DNA from: Sedimentisphaerales bacterium
Lineage (GTDB): Bacteria; Planctomycetota; Phycisphaerae; Sedimentisphaerales; SM23-30
NCBI GenBank assembly: GCA_016928435.1
Contig: JAFGKT010000026.1
Span: 1 to 59,118 of the forward strand
Length of the DNA: 59,118 nt
Direction of reading: 5' to 3'
Shown here: piece by piece, positions 25,917 to 37,600 of the stretch
How positions within the stretch are numbered: the stretch's first letter is position 1
Layout of the letters: each line of letters begins with the position of its first letter
Notes under the pieces: generated by a model
What the model was told of the DNA's origin: nothing
What the model saw: only the letters and a program-made list of their open reading frames with translations
Database searches by the model: none
Program-made: the position numbers and the translations under genes

Positions 25917-26218
25917 GGGAATTATTTGGTTAGCCTTACAAAATATTCAAAAAGTGACGATCCTCAGGCTGGACTTGTGGCGCAAACTAGGCGGCTAGTT
26001 GTTCTTGTGTGGGTATAAGCAGTTGTTATAAAACGGGATAGGTCATTATGGTGAGCGTGCATCCACTTTATTGACAAATTAGCTTTTGGCAACGGGCGTT
26101 GTTTTTTTTAAGCAATTGGTTCAAATTTTGGTGGATTTTGCGAAGAAGCAGGGGGGCTTTGGGGGGGGTAAGAGGAGTTGCGATAGGGGGGGGCAATCGA
26201 CCTAGCGGCGGATGTGGT
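25917..26218. other. Gene-free stretch
   Basis: About 300 bases between the ROK promoter and the end of the anti-sigma kinase gene. A short CAAC-GGGC-GTTG hairpin followed by eight T residues (about 26092-26111) could weakly terminate plus-strand transcription. Otherwise there are only G-runs. No gene or RNA is recognised. Confidence 0.4.
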
Positions 26219-26644
26219 TCACAGGGCGATTGACAAGGTTAGTTGATTCTGATGATTCTCTCTGGTGTATTTGATATCGTCAACCAACTGACTGGCTAGG
26301 AATAAACCTTGTCCTCCGGGCTTGAGTTGCTTAAGTCTCTGTTGGGCTTGTTCGGCGGTGGGGATTTGGAGTGAGAAGGGTTGACCTTGGTCGATACACT
26401 GGACAAAGAAATGGGGGCCGGGTCGCAAGCCGCAGCGGACTTCGATGTTGCCGGTGCAGTTGGAGTACGCGTACTTGACAATATTAACGACAATTTCTTC
26501 CAAGGCCACCTGGAGATCGGTAATCCTAGACGACGACAGACCGGCTTGGGCCGCGGCTTGAGTGACCATATCCTGCAGAGCAGTCAAGGAACTTAGATCG
26601 GCTGGGACTGTCAAACGATCGTATTCATGCGTCGATTCGCTCAC
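26219..26644 (-). CDS. RsbW/SpoIIAB-like anti-sigma factor kinase
   Basis: 141 residues of a GHKL ATPase of the anti-sigma type. The N-box is visible as LQVALEEIVVNIVKYAY and the G-box as PGGQGLFLASQLVDD, with a VQCIDQGQPF strand between. Such proteins phosphorylate a STAS antagonist on Ser and hold a sigma factor or other target when the antagonist is phosphorylated. The GTG start overlaps the stop of the phosphatase gene by 4 bases (GTGA), indicating coupled translation. No sigma factor gene is adjacent, so the target is unknown. Confidence 0.85.
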   Translation of the reverse strand: MSESTHEYDRLTVPADLSSLTALQDMVTQAAAQAGLSSSRITDLQVALEEIVVNIVKYAYSNCTGNIEVRCGLRPGPHFFVQCIDQGQPFSLQIPTAEQAQQRLKQLKPGGQGLFLASQLVDDIKYTRENHQNQLTLSIAL

Positions 26645-27798
26645 GTGTCTCTCCGATCGTTCAGGCGAAACGCCAACATGGTTACGTCGTCATTCTGTGG
26701 GGCGCCTTCGACAAAAGCCGATACATCGGCGCGAATGGAATGAACCAGATTTTGCATGTCGAGTCTATTCAATCGTCGAAATGCCTGCAATAGGCGTTCT
26801 TCTCCGTATAACTCCTGTCGGTGTCCCATGGCTTCGGTGACGCCGTCAGTGTACATCAGTAGGGTGTCGCCCGGTTCCAATTGAGTTTGATCCACAGAGA
26901 AATTGCACAAATCCCCCAATCCTAAAAAGGTGGCTGGGGGCAGTTCATGATATTGGACGGATCCGTCGATTCTGCCGATCAAAGGCGGATTGTGGCCGGC
27001 GTTACCAAACTGCACGGCTCCGGTTTTGACATTGATTATGGCGCACAGTACGGTAACGAACATAAAGTTTTTGTTGTCGGGATAAACGAGTTCGTTGACG
27101 TGTTGCAGGAGTGCTTCCGGCGGCAGGCCTTCTTTGGCAGCGGCGTTAATAAGGGTGCGTACGATCATCATAAACAAAGCGGCTGGGACTCCCTTGCCCG
27201 AAACATCGGCGACCACCACAAATAAATTGTCTTCGTCCACTAGAAAGAAGTCATAGAAATCGCCGCCGATTAGCCGTGCGGGGTCCATCGAAGCGAACAA
27301 AGAGAATTCATCTCTATCTGGAAAAACCGGAAATTCACTGGGCAGCACTGACGCCTGGATATCGCGTGCGATACGCAATTCGCTTTCCATGCGTTCCTTG
27401 GCGATAGTTTCGGAGCGCAGGTCTTCGGAGAATCGGCCCAGAGCCAACTGCAGCAAAGGGAACGCTTGGCTTGGCTTGCTACGCAGCATTTCCAGCAGAG
27501 CCTCGCGGCTGATCGACAGCACCGTTAAATCTTTGACGCAAACCGCCGATGCGGTTCTTTCATTGGCTGGGCTAAACATCGCCATCTCACCGAAGAAATC
27601 GCCTCGATTGAGCCTTTTGCCTATCTCGGGCAGCTTTACCGTTCCCTCTTCGATGTAGTACATTTCGGCGGCTTTGTCGCCCCGTTTGAATATGGTTTGG
27701 CCGGGACTGAACCGTTCACGCACCATATAAGGCATATAGTGATCGAGACAAATCCCGTCTGCGCTGAAATGCCCCGCAATGTTTGCATCATCCGACAT
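26641..27798 (-). CDS. PP2C/SpoIIE-type serine phosphatase with cyclic-nucleotide-binding domain
   Basis: 385 residues. Residues 20-125 form a cNMP-binding domain (PGQTIFKRGDKAAEMYYIEEG, split here; RGDFFGEMAMF). Residues 140-165 form a linker (ERMESELRIARDIQASVLP) typical of RsbU-like phosphatases, and 180-385 the PP2C domain with GGDFYDFF, ADVSGKGVPAALFM, GHNPP and NDDVTMLAF (metal-binding Asp residues kept). It would dephosphorylate the STAS antagonist in response to a nucleotide or similar signal. It lies 52 bp after adhE and overlaps the kinase gene. Confidence 0.88.
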   Translation of the reverse strand: MSDDANIAGHFSADGICLDHYMPYMVRERFSPGQTIFKRGDKAAEMYYIEEGTVKLPEIGKRLNRGDFFGEMAMFSPANERTASAVCVKDLTVLSISREALLEMLRSKPSQAFPLLQLALGRFSEDLRSETIAKERMESELRIARDIQASVLPSEFPVFPDRDEFSLFASMDPARLIGGDFYDFFLVDEDNLFVVVADVSGKGVPAALFMMIVRTLINAAAKEGLPPEALLQHVNELVYPDNKNFMFVTVLCAIINVKTGAVQFGNAGHNPPLIGRIDGSVQYHELPPATFLGLGDLCNFSVDQTQLEPGDTLLMYTDGVTEAMGHRQELYGEERLLQAFRRLNRLDMQNLVHSIRADVSAFVEGAPQNDDVTMLAFRLNDRRDT

Positions 27799-27850
27799 TT
27801 TTCTATTCCTTAACCAGAGTCAGCGTTATTGTGATAGAGCTGTGTGAGCG

Positions 27851-30475
27851 TTATTTGCTTTTAGCTTGTGGTGTTTTGCCGTACGCGTCGGTCAAGATTT
27901 CCGCTAGGTCCTGCACCAAAGGATAAGACGGATTGGCACCGACGCATTGATCATCAAACGCGATTTCACTCATGCGTTGTAATTGGGCCTGGAAATCACT
28001 TTCATCAACGCCGGCGTCTTTAATGGTCAAGGGCATATCCAGGTCTTTTTTCAGCTTGTCTATCGCTTTGGTGAGGCTATCGATGGTCTGTCGTTCGTCG
28101 CCGGTTGGCAACGAGAGAGCGGTAGCGATTTCGGTGTATCTTTCCAAGGCCCGGGGCGGGCCATAATTTGGATAGATTACGAATTTCTTGGGATTAGCTG
28201 CGTTATAACGAATCACTGAATTCATAACCAAGGCATTGGCTCGACCATGCGGCAAATGGAAGGTTGCGCCCAATACGTGAGCCAGGCAGTGATTGATGCC
28301 GAGAAACGCGTTGGTAAAAGCGAGCCCCGCTATTGTGGAGGCGTTGTGCATTTTCTCGCGGGCTACTTGATCGCTGCCGTCCTTATAAGCCCGGGGCAGA
28401 TATTCGAAGACCAACTGAATAGCGCGCAAAGCCAATGGGTCGGTGTAATCGGAACCCAGGGCGGACACATACGCTTCCAACGCGTGAGACAGCACATCCA
28501 TGCCGGTATCAGCGGTCACCGAGGCTGGTACTGACATCGCCAAGTTAGGATCCACAATGGCTACATCGGGAGTCAACTCATAATCAGCCAGCGGATATTT
28601 CTTGCCCGTCTCGGCGTCGGTCACAACCGAGAACGCGGTTACTTCCGAGCCTGTTCCGCTGGTGGTGGGGATGGCTATCAATCGAGCTTTGCGTCGCAAC
28701 TGGGGGAACTTGACGACACGTTTGCGAATATCGACAAAACGTTGGCGTAGATCGTCGAAGCTCAAGGATGGGTCTTCGTATATCAGCCACATAGTTTTTG
28801 CTGCGTCAATAGGGGAGCCTCCTCCCAGCGCGATAATGAGATCGGGATTGAAGCGGTTCATAGCTTCAACGCCTCTCGCGATGGTTTCGGTGGTTGGGTC
28901 AGATTGCACATCGGAAAACACCGAAGACAATATTCCGGCTTGGCGTAGATATTCTTCCAGCCGTCCAGAGGTGCCCTGGCGTATGGCTGAGCCTGAACAT
29001 ACGATCAATGCTCGCTGGACACCCATCGCTTTAATTTCGTTAGTGAAGAAGGTATCGAAACAACCCGGTTCAAAATAAATCTGCGGCGGTACGCGGAACC
29101 ATTTCATGTTAACCATTCTTTTGGATACTCGCTTGATGTTTAATAGATGAGTGACAGTGACGTTGTCGGTGGTGATATTTTTACCGCCTGCCCCACAACC
29201 TAGGGTTAGCGACGGATGATTGCGATTGTACAAATCACCAATTGCGCCGTGGGTGGAAGGCGAGTTGACGATAATTCGGCCGGTGTTTATGGTTTCGCCG
29301 AACTGACGAATTGTTTCTTGGCTTTGGGAGAAGATCGAAGCGGTGTGTCCTAAGCCGCCGAAATGCGTCAAGTCGGTGCAAAGATTTACCGCTTCTTCCA
29401 AGCCGCGCACTGTATAGAAACCCAATATCGGGCACAGTTTTTCCCGCGACAGAGGATAATCCGGCCCGACGCCCTTCAACGGCGCGATTATAACGCGTGT
29501 GTTCTTCGGTATTGTGATACCCGCCAGTTTCGCGATTGTTTCAGGCGACTGTCCGACGACTTTGGGTGACATGCTCTGTTTTTCCGGATCGATAGCTACG
29601 ACCTCAACCTTTTTGGTTTCGGCGGCGGTCAGGAAATACGCGCCTTGCGACTGAAAACGAGCTTTGACTTGTGACTTGACCTCGGCGTCCACAATCACCG
29701 CTTGTTCGGAAGCGCAGATCATGCCGTTGTCGAAGGTTTTGCTCATCAAGATGTCATTTACCGCGAGGTCGATATTGGCGGTTTTATCGATATAGACCGG
29801 CACATTGCCCGGACCTACACCGATAGCCGGCGTGCCGGACGCATACGCGGCATTGACGAGTCCCATGCCGCCCGTCGCCAAAATCAAAGACAGATCCGGA
29901 TGTTTCATCAGCGCCGCGGTCAGTTCACGTGACGGTTCCTCGACCCAGCGAATCACATATTCCGGCGCCCCGGCATCCAATGCCGCCTGATAAAGGATTT
30001 TAGCTGCCTCTATACAACATTGGTTCGCGTTGCGTGAAGCGCAGATGATAATGGAATTTCTGGTCTTCAAGGATATCAACGTTTTGAACATTGTTGTCGA
30101 GGTAGGATTGGTTACCGGAATAATACCGAGAATGACGCCTAGCGGTTCAGCGTATTCCAGCAGTCCGCTGGAAGGACAGTCATTGATAAGTCCTACCGTC
30201 TTTGCGTCGCGGATGTCATTATAGACGTACTCAGTGGCGAAAAGGTTTTTTATGACTTTGTCTTCGAAGACACCCATTTGGGTTTCCTCGATTGCCATAC
30301 GAGCCAGTTCTATATGACGATTCAACCCCGCTTTCGCGGCTGCGTTTACGATTCTATCCACGGACTCCTGGTCGTATTGGGTAAATATCGCCGCGGCTTC
30401 GCGCGCTTGTGCTATCAGTTCGTCCGCTAGCTGTTCGACATTATTATTTGCTTTTGTATCCTGCTTTCTTGCCAA
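27851..30475 (-). CDS. adhE: Bifunctional aldehyde-alcohol dehydrogenase AdhE
   Basis: 874 residues, normal for AdhE. The N-terminal half is a CoA-acylating acetaldehyde dehydrogenase, with GVGPGNVPVYID and the catalytic Cys in FDNGMICASEQ. The linker leads to an iron-type alcohol dehydrogenase with GGGSPIDAAKTMW, IPTTSGTGSEVTAFSVV, DTGMDVLSHALEAYVS and NHCLAHVLGATFHLPHG, which keep the expected Asp and His iron ligands. It converts acetyl-CoA to ethanol via acetaldehyde in fermentation, regenerating NAD. The start codon is TTG, with AAGGGA upstream. It is unusual in sitting 33 bp behind a STAS gene and before a PP2C phosphatase gene. Confidence 0.95.
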   Translation of the reverse strand: MARKQDTKANNNVEQLADELIAQAREAAAIFTQYDQESVDRIVNAAAKAGLNRHIELARMAIEETQMGVFEDKVIKNLFATEYVYNDIRDAKTVGLINDCPSSGLLEYAEPLGVILGIIPVTNPTSTTMFKTLISLKTRNSIIICASRNANQCCIEAAKILYQAALDAGAPEYVIRWVEEPSRELTAALMKHPDLSLILATGGMGLVNAAYASGTPAIGVGPGNVPVYIDKTANIDLAVNDILMSKTFDNGMICASEQAVIVDAEVKSQVKARFQSQGAYFLTAAETKKVEVVAIDPEKQSMSPKVVGQSPETIAKLAGITIPKNTRVIIAPLKGVGPDYPLSREKLCPILGFYTVRGLEEAVNLCTDLTHFGGLGHTASIFSQSQETIRQFGETINTGRIIVNSPSTHGAIGDLYNRNHPSLTLGCGAGGKNITTDNVTVTHLLNIKRVSKRMVNMKWFRVPPQIYFEPGCFDTFFTNEIKAMGVQRALIVCSGSAIRQGTSGRLEEYLRQAGILSSVFSDVQSDPTTETIARGVEAMNRFNPDLIIALGGGSPIDAAKTMWLIYEDPSLSFDDLRQRFVDIRKRVVKFPQLRRKARLIAIPTTSGTGSEVTAFSVVTDAETGKKYPLADYELTPDVAIVDPNLAMSVPASVTADTGMDVLSHALEAYVSALGSDYTDPLALRAIQLVFEYLPRAYKDGSDQVAREKMHNASTIAGLAFTNAFLGINHCLAHVLGATFHLPHGRANALVMNSVIRYNAANPKKFVIYPNYGPPRALERYTEIATALSLPTGDERQTIDSLTKAIDKLKKDLDMPLTIKDAGVDESDFQAQLQRMSEIAFDDQCVGANPSYPLVQDLAEILTDAYGKTPQAKSK

Positions 30476-30508
30476 GCTGATTCCCTTTATCTTGATATGT
30501 ATTCACTT

Positions 30509-30856
30509 TTACTTAGTTATCGCTTTGATCGCCTGTTTTTCGTTTTCAAACACGCCGATGATTTTTTCAAATGACGTAAGTTTGAATATTTTGTAAACAG
30601 CCGGTTGGACATTCATCATAGCTATGGTTTTGCCGGCGTCATTGGCGGCCTGGCGTAATTGCACCAGCACCCGCAACCCGGCGCTGCTGATGAAACTAAC
30701 GTCAGTCATATCCAATATCATGCCGGTTTCGCATTGCGTTAATGCTTTCGACAGCATTCCTTCGAGTTGCTCGGCCTCTTCGACGCCCAGTCGGCCGGAC
30801 AAATTTACTATATCAACGCCTTCCTGGCTCTCACAAGTGTGTGATTTTACTTCCAT
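30509..30856 (-). CDS. STAS-domain anti-sigma factor antagonist
   Basis: 115 residues of the SpoIIAA/RsbV type. The phospho-site is visible in DMTDVSFISSAGLRVLVQL, where the first of the two Ser before AGLR is the usual target. It should cycle between phosphorylated (by the RsbW-like kinase at 26219) and free (after the PP2C phosphatase at 26641). AAGGAG precedes the ATG. It is the first gene of the leftward group STAS-adhE-phosphatase-kinase. Confidence 0.9.
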   Translation of the reverse strand: MEVKSHTCESQEGVDIVNLSGRLGVEEAEQLEGMLSKALTQCETGMILDMTDVSFISSAGLRVLVQLRQAANDAGKTIAMMNVQPAVYKIFKLTSFEKIIGVFENEKQAIKAITK

Positions 30857-30873
30857 TTGTTAAGTTGCTCCTT

Positions 30874-31016
30874 GTGCGAAATCGCACTTTTTCTTGATTT
30901 ACATTGTTGGGTTTCATAACGGAAGTGCCTTTGGGAATGATTTGATTGTTTTTTTGTCGTTTTCGAAGGTGTGATCGAAGATGGACAAAAATACGTATGC
31001 GATGGAAAGGCACTTC
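30874..31016 (-). promoter_or_regulatory. Structured leader upstream of the STAS gene
   Basis: Two inverted repeats lie in front of the STAS-adhE group. GTGCGA-AA-TCGCAC at 30874-30887 sits immediately before the ribosome site. GAAGTGCCTTT (30922-30932) and its exact complement AAAGGCACTTC (31006-31016) are separated by 73 bases. They could be protein-binding sites or a long-range RNA stem. No riboswitch class is recognised. Confidence 0.4.
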
Positions 31017-31573
31017 TGAGTGTATATTTTGACGTTCAAAACTGCGAAAGTTGACTCCTTAGATTCGCGATTTTTAAGGCCCCGCCATCAAAGGCAAGTC
31101 AAGGCCTTGCAGGCCTGCTTGGTTTTTGAAGCGAGGTCATATCCTAGAATCATTGTTTTGTCATTGTTTATTTATATGCCCAAAGACTGTCTTTGCAATC
31201 AGATTACTTCAACCAGGGCTGGATCACCAGCGCCGGTGGTTGGGCGGAGATGAACTGTTCGTTGTAAGTGTAGCCTTATAAAGCACTTAAAGGCAACGGT
31301 TGTGGTTTACCCCATTAGTTCGCCCATTGGTCAATGGCGTTATTATGGGTTAGTTATCAGGGCAAGTCAAGCACTGTTCCGGCAGTACCTTATGGATGGG
31401 TGCGTCAATATTTTGGGCGGTCAGAGAATTTTTGACAGGATAACAGGATAGACAAGATTTGGTTAGCCAGAGGCGAAAACGGAAGTGATGGGATATGCGG
31501 TAGGTAGATGTGGATTCTTGGCGGTATGTATATGGATTTTAAGAGGATTGACGGGATTGGGACGAAAAGACAT
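31017..31573. other. Gene-free stretch with a dispersed repeat
   Basis: No gene is supported in this 560-base stretch. Around 31433-31460 lies TTTTTGACAGGATAACAGGA followed by TAGACAAGATTTGG, and around 31540 GATTGACGGGATTGGG, sequences of the AACAGGAT-type intergenic repeat often seen in related environmental genomes. Confidence 0.4.
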
Positions 31574-31610
31574 AAAAAAACCTCCGCGCCGTTGGGATGC
31601 GGCGCGGAGG
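31574..31610 (-). terminator. Rho-independent terminator of the giant PKD-repeat gene
   Basis: CCTCCGCGCC (31581-31590) and GGCGCGGAGG (31601-31610) form a perfect 10-bp GC-rich stem with a 10-base loop. On the minus strand it is followed by seven U residues. It lies 22 bases after the stop codon at 31632. Confidence 0.92.
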
Positions 31611-31631
31611 CAGGTTAAAGTCAAATCGTAA

Positions 31632-34600
31632 TTAACCCCATACTGTTCTGATTTCGAAATCAGGCGCACCGGAAGCCGATACCGGCGTATAGGAAACTTG
31701 GTTGGGAGCATCGGTCGCGGCAAATATTCCGTAGGTTCCGACAATAGGACTGCCGTCCAAGAATACTTGTCCGAGAGTAGCGTTTTTGACCTGTCCGAAA
31801 GAAGCGAGGTTCTGCATAGAAGCGCTGGGCGCGAGCATGTTTCTGGTTGTCGCGGTGAAGTCATAAGGTTCCACGCCTGCCATAGCAGAGGATCCGTCGA
31901 AGTATCCGCTGGTGGGATTGACACTAACAGAGTTTATTGCTCCGCCGCTGGTGTTGAAGAATTCGTCGCCGGTGCCCGGCAGGCCGTCCGCACCAATATC
32001 CCAGGCAGCCAGCAGCAAGGAATCAACGATGCTGTTGAGGGACCGGACATTGTTGATGTCGCCGCCTGAACTGATGACAGCGGAATCAATGTTGTTGAAC
32101 ATTACGGTTCCGACTTCTTCGCCACCACGGATGGTACCGCTGAGAGTGCTGCCGAGGCCGTACACTGTACCGACTCTTTGGGAGGAAAGGATCATCCCGT
32201 CAACGTCGCTGCCGAAGTAGGCCATGTTGATATCACCATCATTGGCGACAATCTTACCAGTGCTGGTCAGGGCGCCGCGAGCAGTTAGTACGGTTCCGAT
32301 GGAAGTAGCAGCGTTGATCGTACCCGCGATGTCGCGTGTGACATAGGCCATGCCTATTCCACCGCCGGCGGTGTTAATGCTTCCTTGGTCCGTGATTTTA
32401 TTGAACATCGCCATGCGCAAATCGCCTTGAGGAATCTGGATAGATCCTTTCAGGGCAATATTCGGAGCGAGTATGCTTCCGAGTGAACTGCCTTCCGAGC
32501 ATGACACATCGCCCAGTTGTGATACCGCCAGATGTCCGCCGGCGAAGACGAACAAGGATGAGGCTTCAGCAGTATCGGTTAGTTGGACGGTGTTAAAGTC
32601 GATGCCGGTTCCGTCGATGTGCCGGACAGAGGTTAGATCGCCGGGGCCCGCCAAGAATATCAGGCCTATTCCTTGATGTTCGGTATGATAGAAGGAGAAG
32701 TTGTTTATGATCTCCAGTTCTTCATATACGGTCATCTGCATAACATCGGTGATTTGTCCGTAGCCTTCATTTTCGGTTACGGTCAGCGAAACGGTGTAAA
32801 TACCGCTGTTTCTATAGATATGGGTGGCGTCGAGGGTGTTGGCGGTGTAGCCGTCACCGAAGTCCCAAAGAATAGAGTGGGTGTCATTGATGCCTGGATC
32901 GTAGAAGCTGCCGTGGAAGCTGACGAGGGTGTCCATTTCTTGGGTTTGATCGGGTCCTGCGTCCACATTCAACGGCACAGCGTTTCTGACGATGACATGC
33001 ACTTCGTCGAAGACCACTCCGCCGTCACCATCGTCCACTGTTAACCGGGCGGTGTAGCCTCCGGGTCCGTCATCGACGTAGGTATGATAAGGATTCAATT
33101 CGCCGGATACCAACGGACTGCCGTCGCCGAAGTCCCAAACAATGGATTGAGGCGGGATATCCGCCAGGACATCGGAGAACGTAGCTTCAGCAAAGTGAAC
33201 GGTATCTCCTTCGGTGATCGCCTTGAGCGGGCCGGCGTACACCCACGGTCCTTCGTTAAAGATAATCACGTTGAAGGAATCGGTTCCGACTCCGCCGTCG
33301 TCATCGGTAACGGTTAGGGTTACGGTATAGGTTCCGTCATCGGCATAAGTGTGGGTGGCTTGGAGGGTATCGGCCGTGGCACCGTCACCGAAATCCCAAA
33401 GAATGGTGTGGGTGTCATTGATACCAGGATCGGTGAAGTGCCCGGCGAAAACGAGGACTTCGCCTTCTTCGCCGACCTTGCCGTCGCCGGCGTCCACGGT
33501 CGGAGGAACATTGAGTACCGTCACAAGCACGGTATCAGAACCCACTCCGCCGTCTTTATCACTGACATAGAAGGTCGCGGTAAACGGTCCGCCTGTGTCA
33601 TCGAGATATCTATGATCGGCGTGTTCGGTGTAAGCCGGGGCGGCAGGGGGGATGTCGCCGAAATCCCACTCGAAGCTATACTCGGTATCGAGCGGGCCGT
33701 ATGGATCGGTGAAAGAGCCATAGAAGTGAGCGACTTGCCCTTCGTTAATGGTGATGTCGGGTCCGGCGTCCACGTCGGGCACCACATTGATAATCTGCAA
33801 AGTAGCGGTATCGATGTTTATGCCGTGCTCTTCGTTGTCGTCAGCCATCAAAGCGATGGTGTTAAGTTCGCCGTTGGTCTTGAGGTTGAGCAATTTCAGA
33901 TGATCCCACGGCACCAGAGGTGTAGGCGTGGCAGCATCATCGAAGGCGCCGTCATTGTCCAGATCCCACAAGAAGATAAGCGGATCAAGACCGGGATCAC
34001 TTCCGGAGCCGTTCAGTTGCAGATCGTCACCCTCTTGGATGACATAAGGTCCGCCGGCGTCAACTTCCGGCATAACATTCTGAATTACCATCAGCAGGGC
34101 CCGGTCGGTGTCCCAGCCATGGCTGATGCAGCAAATGCCGCCGGTGTCTGCCGTTGTTTCTTCTTCGAAACCGTATTCCACGCCAACGCCTACAGCATCA
34201 GGATCGATCACTAATAGACCAATTACCAATGATGTGCCATCATCCCAGGTTTCATGGAGGCCGAGGTCCACCAAGTCCTGCCAGGTGAGGTCAACGGTCT
34301 TGCCGAACGCGTCATCATACTGGCCGTCATTGTCCAGATCCCACCAGTATTGCAGTTGGTCTTTCATTCCCCACCAGGTGAGTTTCCATTGATCGGCGCC
34401 GTTGACATCATAGGAAGCGCTGGCGTCTAGCGTGACGACTATACCGTCTGGGCCTTCGGGGCTTTCACCTTCGTATATAACGTATGGGCCTCCGGCGTCA
34501 GCCACCGGGTCAACATTATTGATAATGAGAGTCGTTGTTGTCTCGGTTTGGGCGCCATCGGCGTCGGTGACTCTAAGTCCCAGGGTGATCGGTGAACCAT

Positions 34601-37600
34601 CGCTCGGCATACCGGCGTAGCACAGTTCTTCCAGCGACCAAGGCCACAGGAAGCTGGTGTCATCCCACGGTATTTTCACGATAGGAGAATTATCACTGAA
34701 CGGGAAGACATCGCCTGCAGCGGTTTCGTATGGGTGAATCCAGCCTTGACCATCGATGTTCCACTCATACATCAGCGGTTCATCATTGCTGTTGATGTCA
34801 AAGCTGCCCAAAGCACTCAGCAAGAGATCTTCGCCTTCGTTGATGACGTAAGGTCCGTTAGCTTCAGCGACTGGAGCGACGTTGGTGATGTACAGTGTTG
34901 TGTTGGCGTAGTTGACGCCGTGTTCTTCGAGGTCGTCAACGCGAACGCTGATCGGGTTGCCGCCGACCCATTTATGCCACCACCAGTTGTACTGGGCATC
35001 GCTCTTCAATCCCAGCGCTTCCAGGTCTTCCCAGGGGACTGTTGCTCTGTATTCACCGGTAGCGGGATTGAACAAGGTTGCGGAAGCATCATCATATACG
35101 CCGTCGTTATCGAGATCCCACAAAATGCTATGAGCATCGGTAAGCGGATCGTTACCCGGATCGGTTACGATAATGCTTAGCAGCAGGTCATCACCCTCTT
35201 GGATTACGCCGGGGTCATGCAGTTTCCAGGGTTCATCGGCCGGTCCGACAGCCACTTCGTGAATATCCGGCATAACGTTTTGGATTACCAGGAGTAAATC
35301 GCGATCAACATCCCAACCGTCATTGGATGGGTAATCACCTTGGCCGGCATTGTCAAAATACGCGACATTCATATTCGGTGTAACGATTTGGGGATCCCAA
35401 ACCATCAGACCCACCGGTAGTGAGGTGCCGTCATCCCAAGTATCATCCAGCCCCAGATTTTCCAACTGCGCCCAGCTTACCCACGCGACTTTGCCGAATG
35501 CGTCATCGTATTGATGATCGTTGTCGAGGTCCCATGCGTAGCCTAGCGGATAGTCATTGCTGTTAATGTCGTAAGAACCGCCGCCCCACAGTATGACGCC
35601 TTGGCCTTCGTAGATTACGTACGGGCCGCCGGCATCAGCTACCGGATCGACATCGTGAACGTAAAGTTGAGTAGTGATCGAATCGACGCCGCCTTCACCA
35701 TCCCTTACGACCAGACGCAGATCAACAGGATTGTTGTCTCCCACTAGGCCTTTGCTTTCCAACATTTCCCAAGGGATGCGTATAATGGCATCGTCTCCGG
35801 CATAGAAGTCAGGAGTGAAATTGGCAAAGAGGTCCCAAGCATAGGTCAGATGGTCATTGCCATTGGGGTCGTATGAATCGGAAGCGTTGAGCCAGAGATC
35901 TTCGCCTTCCATAATATGGTAAGGGCCGTTGGCGTCAGCGACGGGGTCAACGTTGTTGATTCTCAGCCATGCCCCGGCATATGCCACGCCTTGTTCTTCG
36001 CCGTCATCAACGCGTAACCTAATCATGGTTAAGTTGCCGTTGCTGGGCAACGGATTACCGTTAGGCAACACCAAAGTTTCCAGATAAGCCCACGGCACAG
36101 TTGTTTCATATTTGCCGGTAGCGGGGTTATAGTGTCCTGCGGCATCGTCGAACACTCCGTCTCTGTCAAGATCCCACAAGAATGACAACTCTCTGCCTTC
36201 TTCGCCGGCATCCGTGGCTGAAGCCACCAGTGTCAAAGAATTGCCTTCGTCTATTACGTAAGTGTTGTTTCCGGGCAGGGCACGCGGATCAATATTATCA
36301 GGCGCGATATTTTGGACGACCAACGCGAGTTCTCGGTGTTCGGTAGAGAAGCCATTCGGCGCCGACTCGGTCACCCTAAGGCCCACTACCAGCGAAGTGC
36401 CGTCATCCGGTAATTCGCTGCCGTCGGGCAATATCATGGCTTCCAGAGTGTTCCAGGGAATACGAGGGTTCTTGCCATGCGCATCGTCGTATTGGCCGTC
36501 GTTATCGAGATCCCAGTCCCACCTGAACGGCCGATCATTGGCATTAGGATCCGATGCGATACCATGAAGCTGCAGATCGTCTCCCTCATTGATCCAGTAA
36601 GGTCCACCGACGTCTGCGGTTGGTTTGACGTTCACAACGGTGAGTTCCGTATCATCCGAGGCGCGTTTTGCCTGGCCGTTGCCTTCAAGATCGCCCACAA
36701 TTAGTCGTAATGTGATGGGATTCTCTAGCGGATGTCCGAGTACGCCGGCATCTTCAAGGACGCTCCAAGGTATCTGAGCTACGGGGCTGTCGCCGGCAAG
36801 GAAATCAACCGTGCCGTCGCCATAAATATCCCAAGCATAGACCAACGAATCGTTGGCGTCGGGGTCATACGTAGCGTGCGCGTCAACCCAGAGTGATTGG
36901 CCTTCTAGGATTTCGTAGGGGCCTCCGGCATCGGGAACCGGCGCCAGGTTGTTAATGGTAAGAGTCCCGGCGCCATATCCTACACCGCCGTCACCATCCA
37001 TAACCTTTACACCAATATCCAGCGAAGTTCCATCGCTGGGTAATCCTAGAGTTTGTAGGGTAGCCCAAGGCACATTGGGGCTTTGGCCCGCGGCATCGTC
37101 AAATACGCCGTCGTTGTCCAGGTCCCAAAGGAAAGTGAGCGGATCGCCGCCGGGGTCGGTAGCCGTTACGTTCAGCGGTAAGGGGTCACCTTCGTTGATT
37201 ACATAAGTTCCCGCGTCATCGTTGAGTACTTGCGGATCCAAGTTGTCAACCACAAACACCAAGCCATAGCCGGTGCCTGTACCATTGTCACTATCTCTAA
37301 CCTTTAAGCTGATTTCCATGGAAGTGCCGTCACTGTCCATAGAGGCGTTCGCAGCTAAAATGGGTTGTAGTGTGGCCCAGGTGATAAGGGGGTTTTTGCC
37401 TGTAACATCGCCGTAAGTGCCGTCACCATTGATATCCCAACGCCACCATTTTACGCCGTCGTTGTCATTGGGATCTTCTTTGCTGCCGTGTAGTTGCAGG
37501 TCTTGGCCTTCTTGTATAACGTAAGGCCCGCCGACACTCACGCTAGGCGCAACATTATCAACGGTCAGCGAAGCGGTAGTCATTGTCTCGCCGCCGTCAC

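Noticed and set aside
30874..31016. Riboswitch upstream of STAS-adhE
   Set aside because: The inverted repeats do not match any riboswitch consensus that I know; kept only as unspecified regulatory structure.
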